Source: JASHPR01 sp963842355 (GTDB taxonomy: Bacteria > Actinomycetota > Actinomycetes > Streptosporangiales > Streptosporangiaceae). Taken from it: a DNA stretch of 64,000 nucleotides. Made by a program: the position numbers and the translations under genes. Below are positions 32,787 through 40,806 of the stretch, piece after piece. Where the stretch lies: the NCBI GenBank assembly GCA_963842355.1, contig CAWJGC010000013.1:248001-312000 (forward strand), given 5' to 3'. Numbering within the stretch: position 1 is the first letter of the stretch; every line of letters starts with the position of its first letter. Under the pieces are notes generated by a model that saw only the letters and a program-made list of their open reading frames with translations, was not told the origin of the DNA and did no database searches.

Positions 32787-33584
32787 GTGGACCTGCAGCT
32801 AGACGGAAAGACGGCCATCGTCACCGGGGCCAGCAAGGGCATCGGCCGCCAGGTAGCCGAGGATCTCGCGCGCGAGGGCGCCGACGTCGTGATCACCGCC
32901 CGGGCGGCCGAGCCGCTGGAGAAGGCGGCCGTGCAGATCGCCGCGGCGACCGGGCGGACGATCGTTGCGCTGGCCGGCGACATGAGCGTCACCGCGGACG
33001 TCGAGCGCTGCGTGAGCGAGGCCCTCACCCGGTTCGGCAAGATCGACATCCTCATAACCTGCGCCGGCAGCTCGCCCGGCGGGTTGCTCGAGAACCTGAC
33101 CGAAGAGCAGTGGATGACGAGCCTCAACCTGAAGTTCATGGGGTACGTTCGCTCGGTGCGCGCGGTCATCGGCCACATGCGGGAACGGGGCGAGGGCGCG
33201 ATCGTCCTGGTCGTCGGCAACGACGGCCTCAAGCCGAGCTACTGGGAGATGACCGCCGGGGTGGCCAACGCGGCCGACATCAACTTCGCGTCCTCGGTGG
33301 CCGAGCAGTACGGCCGCCACGGCATCCGCATCAACACCGTCAACCCGGGCCCCGTGGACACCGACCGGTGGGACACGCTGGAGAAGGCCTTCGCCCGCGA
33401 CAAGGGCGTCACCCAGGAGCGGGCGCACGAACTGGCCACTGAGTCGATCCCGATCGGCCGCATCGGCCGGCCAGACGAGGTCTCGGCCCTGGTGACGTTC
33501 CTGGCCTCGCCCCGGGCCAGCTTCATCAACGGGGCCCACATCCCCATCGACGGAGCCCAGCGCAAGGCGGTCATGGACCGCTAG
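32787..33584 (+). CDS. SDR-family protein lacking the classical catalytic residues
   Basis: 265 residues with an intact Rossmann motif (VTGASKGIG) and SDR-like end (GAHIPIDGAQRK). The usual Ser is missing (IVLVVGNDGL instead of a SS-containing strand), and no YxxxK occurs where it is expected (the segment reads TAGVANAADINFASS). It therefore belongs to a divergent SDR branch, perhaps using other residues or acting in binding. GTG 32787 is supported by GAGAGGGG 7 bases upstream. The upstream TGATATACCA suggests co-regulation with the crotonase and hydroxylase genes. Confidence 0.8.
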   Translation: MDLQLDGKTAIVTGASKGIGRQVAEDLAREGADVVITARAAEPLEKAAVQIAAATGRTIVALAGDMSVTADVERCVSEALTRFGKIDILITCAGSSPGGLLENLTEEQWMTSLNLKFMGYVRSVRAVIGHMRERGEGAIVLVVGNDGLKPSYWEMTAGVANAADINFASSVAEQYGRHGIRINTVNPGPVDTDRWDTLEKAFARDKGVTQERAHELATESIPIGRIGRPDEVSALVTFLASPRASFINGAHIPIDGAQRKAVMDR

Positions 33585-34019
33585 CCGCGAGCTATAACGC
33601 CGGCCCGTCACATCGCGAGTGGGCTGCGGGCGCGCCAGGCGCCTTCAGTTGCGGCACCAGCTTGGCCACCCGAGCAGCAACCGTGAGCTATTTGTCACAC
33701 TTAGAGGATTTCGTCCCACCCCCGCCTGGCCATCCCGGCGTCGCCTACGTCGTGAATGTGGATCTGGTGCACACCCGTGTGCAGCAGGTTTACATTCATC
33801 ACCGGCTTCGTCGGCTGCGGGGCCGGGTGACCGGCTGCGGGGCCGGGTGACCGGCTGCGGGGCCGGGTGGGGCGGCCGCGGGGCCGGGTGGGGCGGCCGC
33901 GGGGCCGGGTGGGGCGGCCGCGGGGCCGGGTCGGCTGGGGCGGCTGGGTCGGCTGGGTCGGCTGGGGCGTCGGCTGGGGCGGCTGGGGCGGCTGCGGGAG
34001 CTGGCGGGCTAGCAGCGGG
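33585..34019. repeat. Convergent gap with 20-21 bp GC-rich repeats
   Basis: 435 bases between two convergent genes. At 33768-33783 there is a perfect inverted repeat TGCACAC-CC-GTGTGCA. From about 33815 a 20-bp unit (GGCCGGGTGACCGGCTGCGG) is repeated twice, then a 21-bp unit (GGCCGGGTGGGGCGGCCGCG type) three times, then CGGCTGGGGCGG/CGGCTGGGT repeats to about 34005. A 62-codon open frame at 33662-33850 runs into the repeats and has no convincing start signal. Confidence 0.65.
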
Positions 34020-35165
34020 CTAGCTGGGAGTGGCGGCGGAGCGGAGGGCGCGGTACAGGACCTGCTGGTCGCCGAGGCGGCGGCGCAGTTCGCGCTCGAG
34101 GCCGCCGATCGGGACGAGGTTCTGCGGGGCGCGCGGATCCTTGTGCGGCGCGCTGGCCAGCGGCGGGAGCAGCCGGGCGGTCAGGTCGGCGAGCCCGATC
34201 GCGGCGGCGGGCGTCAGGTCGGGCGAGCATTCGAGGCGGACCACGCCGGACCAGGGCACGCCGGGCGCGCCGGGCAGCCGCAGGTACCAGGAGTGCCGCC
34301 GCCAGGACGTGCCCATCGTGAACACGGGCGTCCGCTGCCCGGCGCCCAGGGCGCCGACCACCGCGGCCTGCTCGGCCGGCAGGTAGGAGGCGTGGTGAGT
34401 CTTGATGTAGCCGACCGTGCGGTCGAGGTGGGTGCGGCCGCGCAGCGGCCCGTCGACCACGAGGAGGTCATCCGCGTCCGGGTACCGGGCCCGGAACGCC
34501 ATCGCGAGCTGGACCTCGGCGGCGCTGAGCCGCTGCTGCAGGGCCAGCGACAGCGGGTCGGGGCCGGGCCCGTCAGCCAGCCGGACCGGGTAGCGGGCGC
34601 GCCGCGCCGCGATGTCCGCCGCGTCGCGCGCCGTGGTGAACAGGCCGCGCTCGACGGTCACCTCGGCGATCCGCGCGGTGCCGGCCTGGGGGAACGATCC
34701 CCCGTAACCCCCCGAGCTGCCGCCCTGGGGGGACGACTCCCCGGAACCCCCTGCGGTGCCGGCCCGGGGGGACGACCCCCCGGAACCCCCCGCGGTGCCG
34801 TGGCAGGCCACGAGCCCGGCGGCGATGGAGGCCGCGATGCCGGGCGCGGGCTGGGACCCGCCGCGGCCGTGAACCCAGATCCTGGCGTCGATGCGGCGGA
34901 CGCCGTCCAGGAACAGCACCGTTCCCGGCACGGGCGGCGCCAGGTCCGGGTCGACCGGGTGCCACTGGTCGGCCCGCCGTTCCAGGTCCAGGTCGAGTTC
35001 GGCGCTCGACTCCGCCAGCGCGTCGCCGCCGGCCTCCTCGCCGAACGACAGGCCGTACCCGGGATCCCAGGGATCGACGGTGAACCGGGCGGCCGGGGGC
35101 GCGGCGGCGCCGGCCGGGGACGAGTCCGCACCAGCCGGGGGCGCGGCAGCGCCGGGGCGGCGCAC
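34020..35165 (-). CDS. nurA: NurA-domain nuclease
   Basis: About 381 residues. The NurA fold is indicated by the metal motif TVLFLDGVRR near residue 85, a second acidic motif LLVVDGPLRG, and the C-terminal signature KTHHASYLP, GQRTPVFTMG, RHSWYLRLPG and HKDPRAPQNLVPIGGLERELRRRLGD. NurA is a 5'-3' nuclease that works with the HerA translocase in DNA end resection. A Gly/Ser/Pro-rich insert at about 125-165 is encoded by GC hairpin repeats. GTG 35165 is the first start in this frame, 32 bases after the sbcC stop. It is the last gene of the herA-sbcD-sbcC-nurA operon. Confidence 0.78.
   Translation of the reverse strand: MRRPGAAAPPAGADSSPAGAAAPPAARFTVDPWDPGYGLSFGEEAGGDALAESSAELDLDLERRADQWHPVDPDLAPPVPGTVLFLDGVRRIDARIWVHGRGGSQPAPGIAASIAAGLVACHGTAGGSGGSSPRAGTAGGSGESSPQGGSSGGYGGSFPQAGTARIAEVTVERGLFTTARDAADIAARRARYPVRLADGPGPDPLSLALQQRLSAAEVQLAMAFRARYPDADDLLVVDGPLRGRTHLDRTVGYIKTHHASYLPAEQAAVVGALGAGQRTPVFTMGTSWRRHSWYLRLPGAPGVPWSGVVRLECSPDLTPAAAIGLADLTARLLPPLASAPHKDPRAPQNLVPIGGLERELRRRLGDQQVLYRALRSAATPS
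34688..34783. repeat. Three GC-rich hairpin repeats inside nurA
   Basis: Near-identical hairpins occur at 34688-34703 (GGGGGA-ACGA-TCCCCC), about 34727-34744 and 34764-34783 (CCGGGGGG-ACGA-CCCCCCGG), spaced roughly 38 bp apart, all with an ACGA loop. They encode the Gly/Ser/Pro-rich insert of NurA. Confidence 0.7.
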
Positions 35166-35196
35166 GGCGCCGGCCGGGCCAGCCGGCAGGCGGAGG

Positions 35197-37644
35197 TCAC
35201 GCTCTCTCCTGGCGCAGGGTGGACGTGGCGCCGGTGCGGCTGACCACGAACCGCACCGGGACCCGCTCGGCGAGCGCGGCGACGTGGGTGACGATCCCGA
35301 CCATGCGGCCCGAGTCCGCGGCCAGGCGTTCCAGGGTCGAGGCCACGGTCTCCAGGGTGTCGGAGTCCAGCGTGCCGAACCCCTCGTCGAGGAACATCGA
35401 GTTCAGGTCGCGCAGCCCCGAGGACAGCTCGACGACCTGCCGCGAGAGCGCGAGGGCCAGGGCGAGCGAGGCCTGGAACGTCTCGCCGCCCGATAGCGTG
35501 TGCACCGGGCGGCGCGCCCCGGCGTCCTCGAAGTCCACGACGACAAGCTCGTTGCGGTCGTCCCGGTCGAGCTGGTACTGGCCGCCGGACAGCGCCATCA
35601 GCGTCGCCGACGCCTCGGCGACCAGCGAGTCGAGCGCCTCGCTGCACAGCCAGCGCTCGAACGCGTTCGCCTTGAGCAGCCCGCCGAGCGTGCGCGCGAC
35701 CTGCTCCTCCTCGCGTGCCTCGGCGATCTGCCGGTCCAGCCGGGCGGCCTGGCGCAGCGCCTGGCGCACCGCCTCTAGTTCCTTCTCGGCGCGGGTCCGG
35801 CGCTCGGCCACGGCCGCGGCGATCCGGGCCGGGTCGGTGAGGCCGGTAATCCCGTGCCCGGCGAGCAGCGCGGTCAGGGCGCCCGCGCCCCGGGCGAGCC
35901 GCTCCGCGAGATCGCGGGCAGCCGCGTCGAGTCCCGGCTGCCGCCCGCTGTGCCCGGCGCGCCGGGCGGCCGCCCACTGGGCCAGCGCGTCCCACGCCGC
36001 GGCCAGGTCGCCGCCGCCGGTCTCGGGCGCGCCGAGCCCCACGACCGGGTCGCGGGCCCGGCGCAGCGCGGCCCAGGCCTGCTGCTCGTCGGAGACCAGC
36101 GAGGCGCGCTCGTTCTCCGCGGCCCTGACCTGACCGCGCCCCGCGCCTACGTCGCGGCGCGCGGCGTCCAGCGCCTGGTCGGCCACCACGATGAGCTTGA
36201 GCTGCATGGCGACCTCGGCCTCGCCGGGCGAGTCGCGCAAGGCCGCCTCGACCTCGGCGAGCCGCCGCCGCGTGGCCTCGGCCGTGCCGCGGGCCCCGGC
36301 CGTCGCCTGAGCCGCGTCGCGGTGCACGCGCAGCAGGCGCCGGTGGTCCTGGGCCGCGGCCTCGCTCGCCGCCCGGGCCTGGCTCAGGTCCGCGGCCGCC
36401 GCCGCGGGGTGATGCGGCAGCGTGGTGACCGGCCGCAGGCATACCGGGCAATCGTCACCGACGTTCAGGGTCTCGGCCAGGTGGCCGGCCGCGTTCTGGC
36501 GGCGGGCCGCGGTCAGCGCTTCCGCGGCCAGCCCGGCCTCCCGCTCGGCCGCCAGGACCTGCTCCGCCAGCGCGTCTTCGGCGGCCTGCGCGCCGGCGCT
36601 CGCCGTCTCCTGACGCTCCAGCAGGGCGGCCAGCTTGCGGCAGTCTGAGTGGGCGTCACTCGAGCGTTCTGTCTTGGTCTTGTCCGGCAGCGCGGAACGG
36701 GACCTTCGCGCTTCCTCCTCAGCCTGCTCGGCCCGCGCCTGCTGGCGCTGGCGCTCGGCGACCAGCGCGTCGGCTCGGGTGATCCGCTCGGCGAGGCCGG
36801 GAACGTCGGCCGGAGTGCGGATCGCGGCCAGCCGGGCGGACTCCTCGCGCCCGGCCCGGGCCTGCTCGCCGGCCTGCGCGGCCTGCTGGGCCAGGGCGGT
36901 GAGATCGGTGAGCCGGCCGTCGACGGCGGCGGTCAGCTCGGTCAGCCCGGCCAGGCGGGCGGCCCAGTGCGCCTGCGACTCCTCGGTCACGTCGGCCAGT
37001 TCCCGGCGGGCCTGCATCGCGATGCTCACCCGGTCGGCGGCGGCCTTCGCGCGCTCCCGGGCCCGCTGGCCGACCTGCTCGTACACGCCGAAGGCCAGCA
37101 ACTGGACCAGCAGGTCCTGGCGCTTGCGCGGCTCGGTGTGCAGGAACTCGGCGAACCGGCCCTGGGGCAGCAGGACGGACTGGGTGAAGTGCTCGTAACT
37201 GAGCCCGAGCAGATCCTGGACGCAGGCCTTGACCTGGTCCGGGCCCTCGGCGACCGGTTCGATGCTCGCCCCGAGCACGTCCTCGATCGGCGCGTCGGAG
37301 GGGACCGACGGCTCGAGCCGGTCCAGCCTGGCCTCGCGCGTGTGCACCTGGCCGCGGGCGTCCCTGGCCAGCGCCCGCACGGCCGCGTACCTGGCCCCGG
37401 CCGCCTCGAACACCAGGCAGACGCGGCACGCGTTGGCGGCGGGGGCGAGCGCGTGGGCGATCGCGTTCTCCCGGCCCCAGCGGGGCACCGTGCCGTAGAG
37501 GGCGAAGCACAGCCCGTCGATGACCGTGCTCTTGCCCGACCCGGTCGGGCCGGTGAGCGCGAAGAAGTCGACGTCGGTGAAGTCGATGCTCGCGGGCTGG
37601 CGGTAGCTGCCGAAACCGTCGAGCAGCAGGCGCAGCGGCCGCAT
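35197..37644 (-). CDS. sbcC: SbcC/Rad50-type SMC-like ATPase
   Basis: 815 residues, somewhat shorter than the roughly 1000 residues of many SbcC proteins. Walker A GPTGSGKST is at 32-40, the Q-loop segment is in SVLLPQGRFAEFLHTEPRKR, and the zinc-hook CPVC (GDDCPVCLRPV) lies near residue 400 in the middle of the coiled coils. The ABC signature LSGGETFQASLALALALS and Walker B/D-loop MFLDEGFGTLD are near the end. It forms the SbcCD complex that opens hairpins and trims protein-blocked DNA ends. Its ATG overlaps the sbcD stop (TGATG). Confidence 0.92.
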   Translation of the reverse strand: MRPLRLLLDGFGSYRQPASIDFTDVDFFALTGPTGSGKSTVIDGLCFALYGTVPRWGRENAIAHALAPAANACRVCLVFEAAGARYAAVRALARDARGQVHTREARLDRLEPSVPSDAPIEDVLGASIEPVAEGPDQVKACVQDLLGLSYEHFTQSVLLPQGRFAEFLHTEPRKRQDLLVQLLAFGVYEQVGQRARERAKAAADRVSIAMQARRELADVTEESQAHWAARLAGLTELTAAVDGRLTDLTALAQQAAQAGEQARAGREESARLAAIRTPADVPGLAERITRADALVAERQRQQARAEQAEEEARRSRSALPDKTKTERSSDAHSDCRKLAALLERQETASAGAQAAEDALAEQVLAAEREAGLAAEALTAARRQNAAGHLAETLNVGDDCPVCLRPVTTLPHHPAAAAADLSQARAASEAAAQDHRRLLRVHRDAAQATAGARGTAEATRRRLAEVEAALRDSPGEAEVAMQLKLIVVADQALDAARRDVGAGRGQVRAAENERASLVSDEQQAWAALRRARDPVVGLGAPETGGGDLAAAWDALAQWAAARRAGHSGRQPGLDAAARDLAERLARGAGALTALLAGHGITGLTDPARIAAAVAERRTRAEKELEAVRQALRQAARLDRQIAEAREEEQVARTLGGLLKANAFERWLCSEALDSLVAEASATLMALSGGQYQLDRDDRNELVVVDFEDAGARRPVHTLSGGETFQASLALALALSRQVVELSSGLRDLNSMFLDEGFGTLDSDTLETVASTLERLAADSGRMVGIVTHVAALAERVPVRFVVSRTGATSTLRQERA

Positions 37645-38807
37645 CAGGCCTCCCCGGTGATCGCGTCGAGCAGCTCGGCGAACATCGCGGAGATCCGCGG
37701 ATCGTCGATGTTCTGCTCGGCCAGGTAGTCGCCGAACAGCTCGGCCGGGCTGCGTCCGGCCCGGCTCGGCCTCGTCCCGCCGCCGGTGCCCGGCCGCGGC
37801 CGGTGCTCGTCGTCGAGCTGTACCTCCAGGGCGTTAGGCAGCTTGTCGCGGACCAGGTCACCCAGGCCCGCCCGGCCCGGCTCGGCCAGGACGACCCGCA
37901 GGTACGCGTCGCCCGCCTGCTCGCCCGCGGCGACCACCTGGTCCAGGGTGCCGCGCAGCGTCCGCAGCGGCCGGCCGCCCGCGATCGGCACCGGCCGGAC
38001 GTCGGCCCTGATCCCCGGCGCCGCGGTGACGACCAGCGCGACACTCTCGTTGGCCTCCTCGCCGAAGTCGATGGCCAGCGGCGAGCCCGAGTAGCAGGCC
38101 GGGCAGGCGGCGGGGATCTCCTGGTGCCGGTGCAGGTGGCCCAGGGCCGCGTAGTGCGCGGTGGCCGGGAACATGCTGGCGGGCAGCTCGTAGTCCAGCG
38201 TGCTCTGCGCCCCGCGCTCGCCGCCGCCGCGCCGCCCGCCCAGCAGGGTCACGTGCGCGATCACGACGTTGACCGCGTCCGGGGTGAACCCGCCGGTGAG
38301 CAGCGTCACGAGCTGGGCCACCCGGCGGGCGTAGTCGAGGGTGTGCTCGGCGCTCTCGTGCAGCAGCACCTCGGCGGCGCGGACCGCGTAGCGGTGCGAC
38401 AGGAACGGCAGCGCCGCCACCCGGATGTCCTCCCCGCGGCGGGTGCGCAGGCTGAGCGTCCCGCCGGAGTCCGGCCGCTTCGGCGTGCCGAGCAGGTGCA
38501 GCCCGAGCTCGCGCAGGACCGGCCGGTAGACCGCGTCGATCAGGGCCTGGTTGTCGTGGTTGCCGGCGATCGCCACGACCAGCCGGCCGTCCTCGCCCAG
38601 GGCCATCAGCGTGCGCATCACCAGTCCCTGCGCCTTCGGGCTCGGCGCCGTGGTCTCGAACAGGTCGCCGGCCACCAGCACCACGTCGACGTCCTCGTCA
38701 CGCGCGGCGCGCACGATGCTGCCGAGCACCGCCACGTGCTCGTCGTGCCGGTCCCGCCCCTTGAGGACCTTGCCGACATGCCAGTCGCTGGTATGCAGGA
38801 TCCTCAT
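37644..38807 (-). CDS. sbcD: SbcD/Mre11-type exonuclease subunit
   Basis: 387 residues. The calcineurin-like phosphoesterase metal motifs are all visible: TSDWHVG at 6-12, VAGDLFE, AGNHDN, VIAHVTL and GHLHRHQE. This is the Mre11-like nuclease partner of SbcC. It is translationally coupled to sbcC by a TGATG overlap and follows the herA gene after 61 bases. The C-terminal region contains the capping domain and SbcC-contact segment (FGDYLAEQNIDDPRISAMFAELLD). Confidence 0.93.
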   Translation of the reverse strand: MRILHTSDWHVGKVLKGRDRHDEHVAVLGSIVRAARDEDVDVVLVAGDLFETTAPSPKAQGLVMRTLMALGEDGRLVVAIAGNHDNQALIDAVYRPVLRELGLHLLGTPKRPDSGGTLSLRTRRGEDIRVAALPFLSHRYAVRAAEVLLHESAEHTLDYARRVAQLVTLLTGGFTPDAVNVVIAHVTLLGGRRGGGERGAQSTLDYELPASMFPATAHYAALGHLHRHQEIPAACPACYSGSPLAIDFGEEANESVALVVTAAPGIRADVRPVPIAGGRPLRTLRGTLDQVVAAGEQAGDAYLRVVLAEPGRAGLGDLVRDKLPNALEVQLDDEHRPRPGTGGGTRPSRAGRSPAELFGDYLAEQNIDDPRISAMFAELLDAITGEA

Positions 38808-38868
38808 CGCCTTTTCCCTCCGCTGCCCCTCCGACGAGTTCTACCACCCCCCTGAGACATTCCTCCGG

Positions 38869-40631
38869 CTAGAACGGGGGCGGGTCGCCGGCGGCGCCCG
38901 GGATGGTGGCGAACGGGTCGGCGGGCATCGCCGGGCCGTCGTCGTGGCCGGCCCACTTGCCCTTCTCGCTGGGCCTGGTCGCCCACGCGGGGAACGGGAA
39001 GCCGACCGCCAGCGGCACCGGGATGTCGGGCTGAGCGATGAACATCGTCCCTGGCTTGGCCAGCGTCGCGCGCTGGCGCTGGGCGGGCGGCAGGTACCCG
39101 TACTCGGGCCGCTCGGCCTCGGCGGCGTCGAGCCGCCCGGCGACGCGGATCGCGCAGTTGGACAGGATCCGCCGTTCTACCTCGCTGGCCGTCTGCTGCG
39201 CGCCGATCAGGATCACGCCCAGCGAGCGCCCGCGCTCCGCGACGTCCAGCAGGATCTGCTTGATCGGGCTGTCGCCCTCGCGCGGAGCGTACTTGTTCAG
39301 CTCGTCCAGCACCACGAACATCAGCGGCCGCGCCGTGCCCTGCCGCTCCTTGCGCGCGAACTCCCCGCGCAACGTGACGCCGACCACGAACCGCTGCGCC
39401 CGGTCGGGCAGGTTGTGCAGGTCGACCACGGTGACCTGGGCGCGGGATGTGGTGATCGAGCGCTCGCCGCGATGGGCCAGGTCCCCGCGGATGATGGCCG
39501 ACAGCGGCTTGACCGCGGACCGGAGCCGGCGCAGCAGGGCGTTCACGCTCCCGGTGACCGCCGCGCCGCCGACCCACGTCCCGCGCTGGCCGTCGTCGCC
39601 CAGTTCGGCCTCCAGCAGCGTGACCAGGTCGCCGAAGCTGCGGACCGGGGCGTCGCGGGCCGGGTCGACGCCGCGCACCCGGATCGCGCCGTCCGGGCCG
39701 GCCGGGACCGCGTCGCGCTTCAGCCGCGCGGCGACCTGGCCGATCAGCATGGTGTACTGAGCCCGCTCGTCCTCGGCGTCGGCGAACACGAACGGCAGCA
39801 GCTCGTCGGCGCAGAACTCGGCCAGCGTCCAGTAGAACGGGCTCACCGCCCGGTCGCGGGCGGCGACGTCCGGCGTGCCCGCCGGGTCGTCCCGCCGCGG
39901 CGGCGCGAACACCCGGACGTTGCCGAACGGCTCGGCGGGCAGCCCGAGCGCGGCGTAGCGTTCCTGCTCCGCGGGGAGAGCCGGCTGTTGGCGTAGTCGA
40001 GGAACAGCAGGTCCTCGCCCTTGACCGAGAAGATCAGCGCCTTGGTGTTGTGCGCCTCGCCCGCGAGCACGCCGCAGTTGGTGATCGAGTGCAGCAGGAA
40101 CAGCGCGAACGAGGTCTTGGTCGCGATCCCGGACACCCCGGAGATCGACACGTGGGCGCCGCGGGTGCCGTCGACGAACTCGAAGTTGACGTAGACCGGC
40201 AGCCCGTCCCGGCCGAAGCCGACCGGCACCCGCTGGTCGCCCATCTCGTCGAAGTAGAGCGCGGCCTCGCGCTGGTCGCCCCGGGCCCGGGCGACGGCGG
40301 CGCCCGGCAGCGGCGGCACGTAGATCTCGGGCTCGACCCGGGTGACCGCGACCTCGGCGACCTCGCAGACCTCGGCGGGCAGCGCGCCCTGCTCGATCAG
40401 GAACACGTCCGAGGCGAACCGGGCGCCCTCGTGCACCGCCTCGACGTTGGTGACCACCCCGGAGATCTGGACCGGGCGCTGCCCGGGCAGCTCGCGGCGG
40501 GTGATCACCACGTCGTCGAGTTGCAAGTACTGCGCCGGGGCCAGCCCCACGGAAAACTGCAGCGGGGTCGCGGGCACCGTGCCTACGACCAGCCCGACAG
40601 GATCGCCGTCGGTTCGCGCATCCCCTGCCAC
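38869..40631 (-). pseudogene. herA: HerA-like DNA translocase ATPase, single-base frameshift
   Basis: Two overlapping frames together encode one HerA-like protein of about 586 residues. The first (40631 to about 39980) has an N-terminal HAS-barrel (VGLVVGTVPATPLQFSVGL) and the P-loop GVSGIATKTSFA, and stops making sense after FLDYANSRL. The second (to 38869) resumes with PAEQERYAALGLPAEPFG and carries Walker B FVVLDELNKYAP, the arginine region and the C-terminal helix. One extra base in the CCCC run at 39973-39976 would restore the frame. The GTG start follows GAGGGAGG. HerA with NurA and Mre11/Rad50 resects DNA ends. The frameshift may be real or a sequencing error. Confidence 0.8.
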
Positions 40632-40806
40632 GAGCCTCCCTCACCCGTTGTTCCCGCTGACTGACCGGCTGGCCCGAGCCTACGTCCGCGGTGCCGGGCT
40701 TTCGCGGACACTCGCCGGATCGCGCCGGAATACCTGGGCCCCGCGTGTGGTTGCAGCCCAGGGTTCAAGAAAACGAAACGTAGAGTATCGAAAAGGTGAG
40801 ATGGCC

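Noticed and set aside
33662..33850. 62-codon frame in the convergent gap before nurA
   Set aside because: No ribosome-binding site, no domain, and it runs into the GC repeat array.
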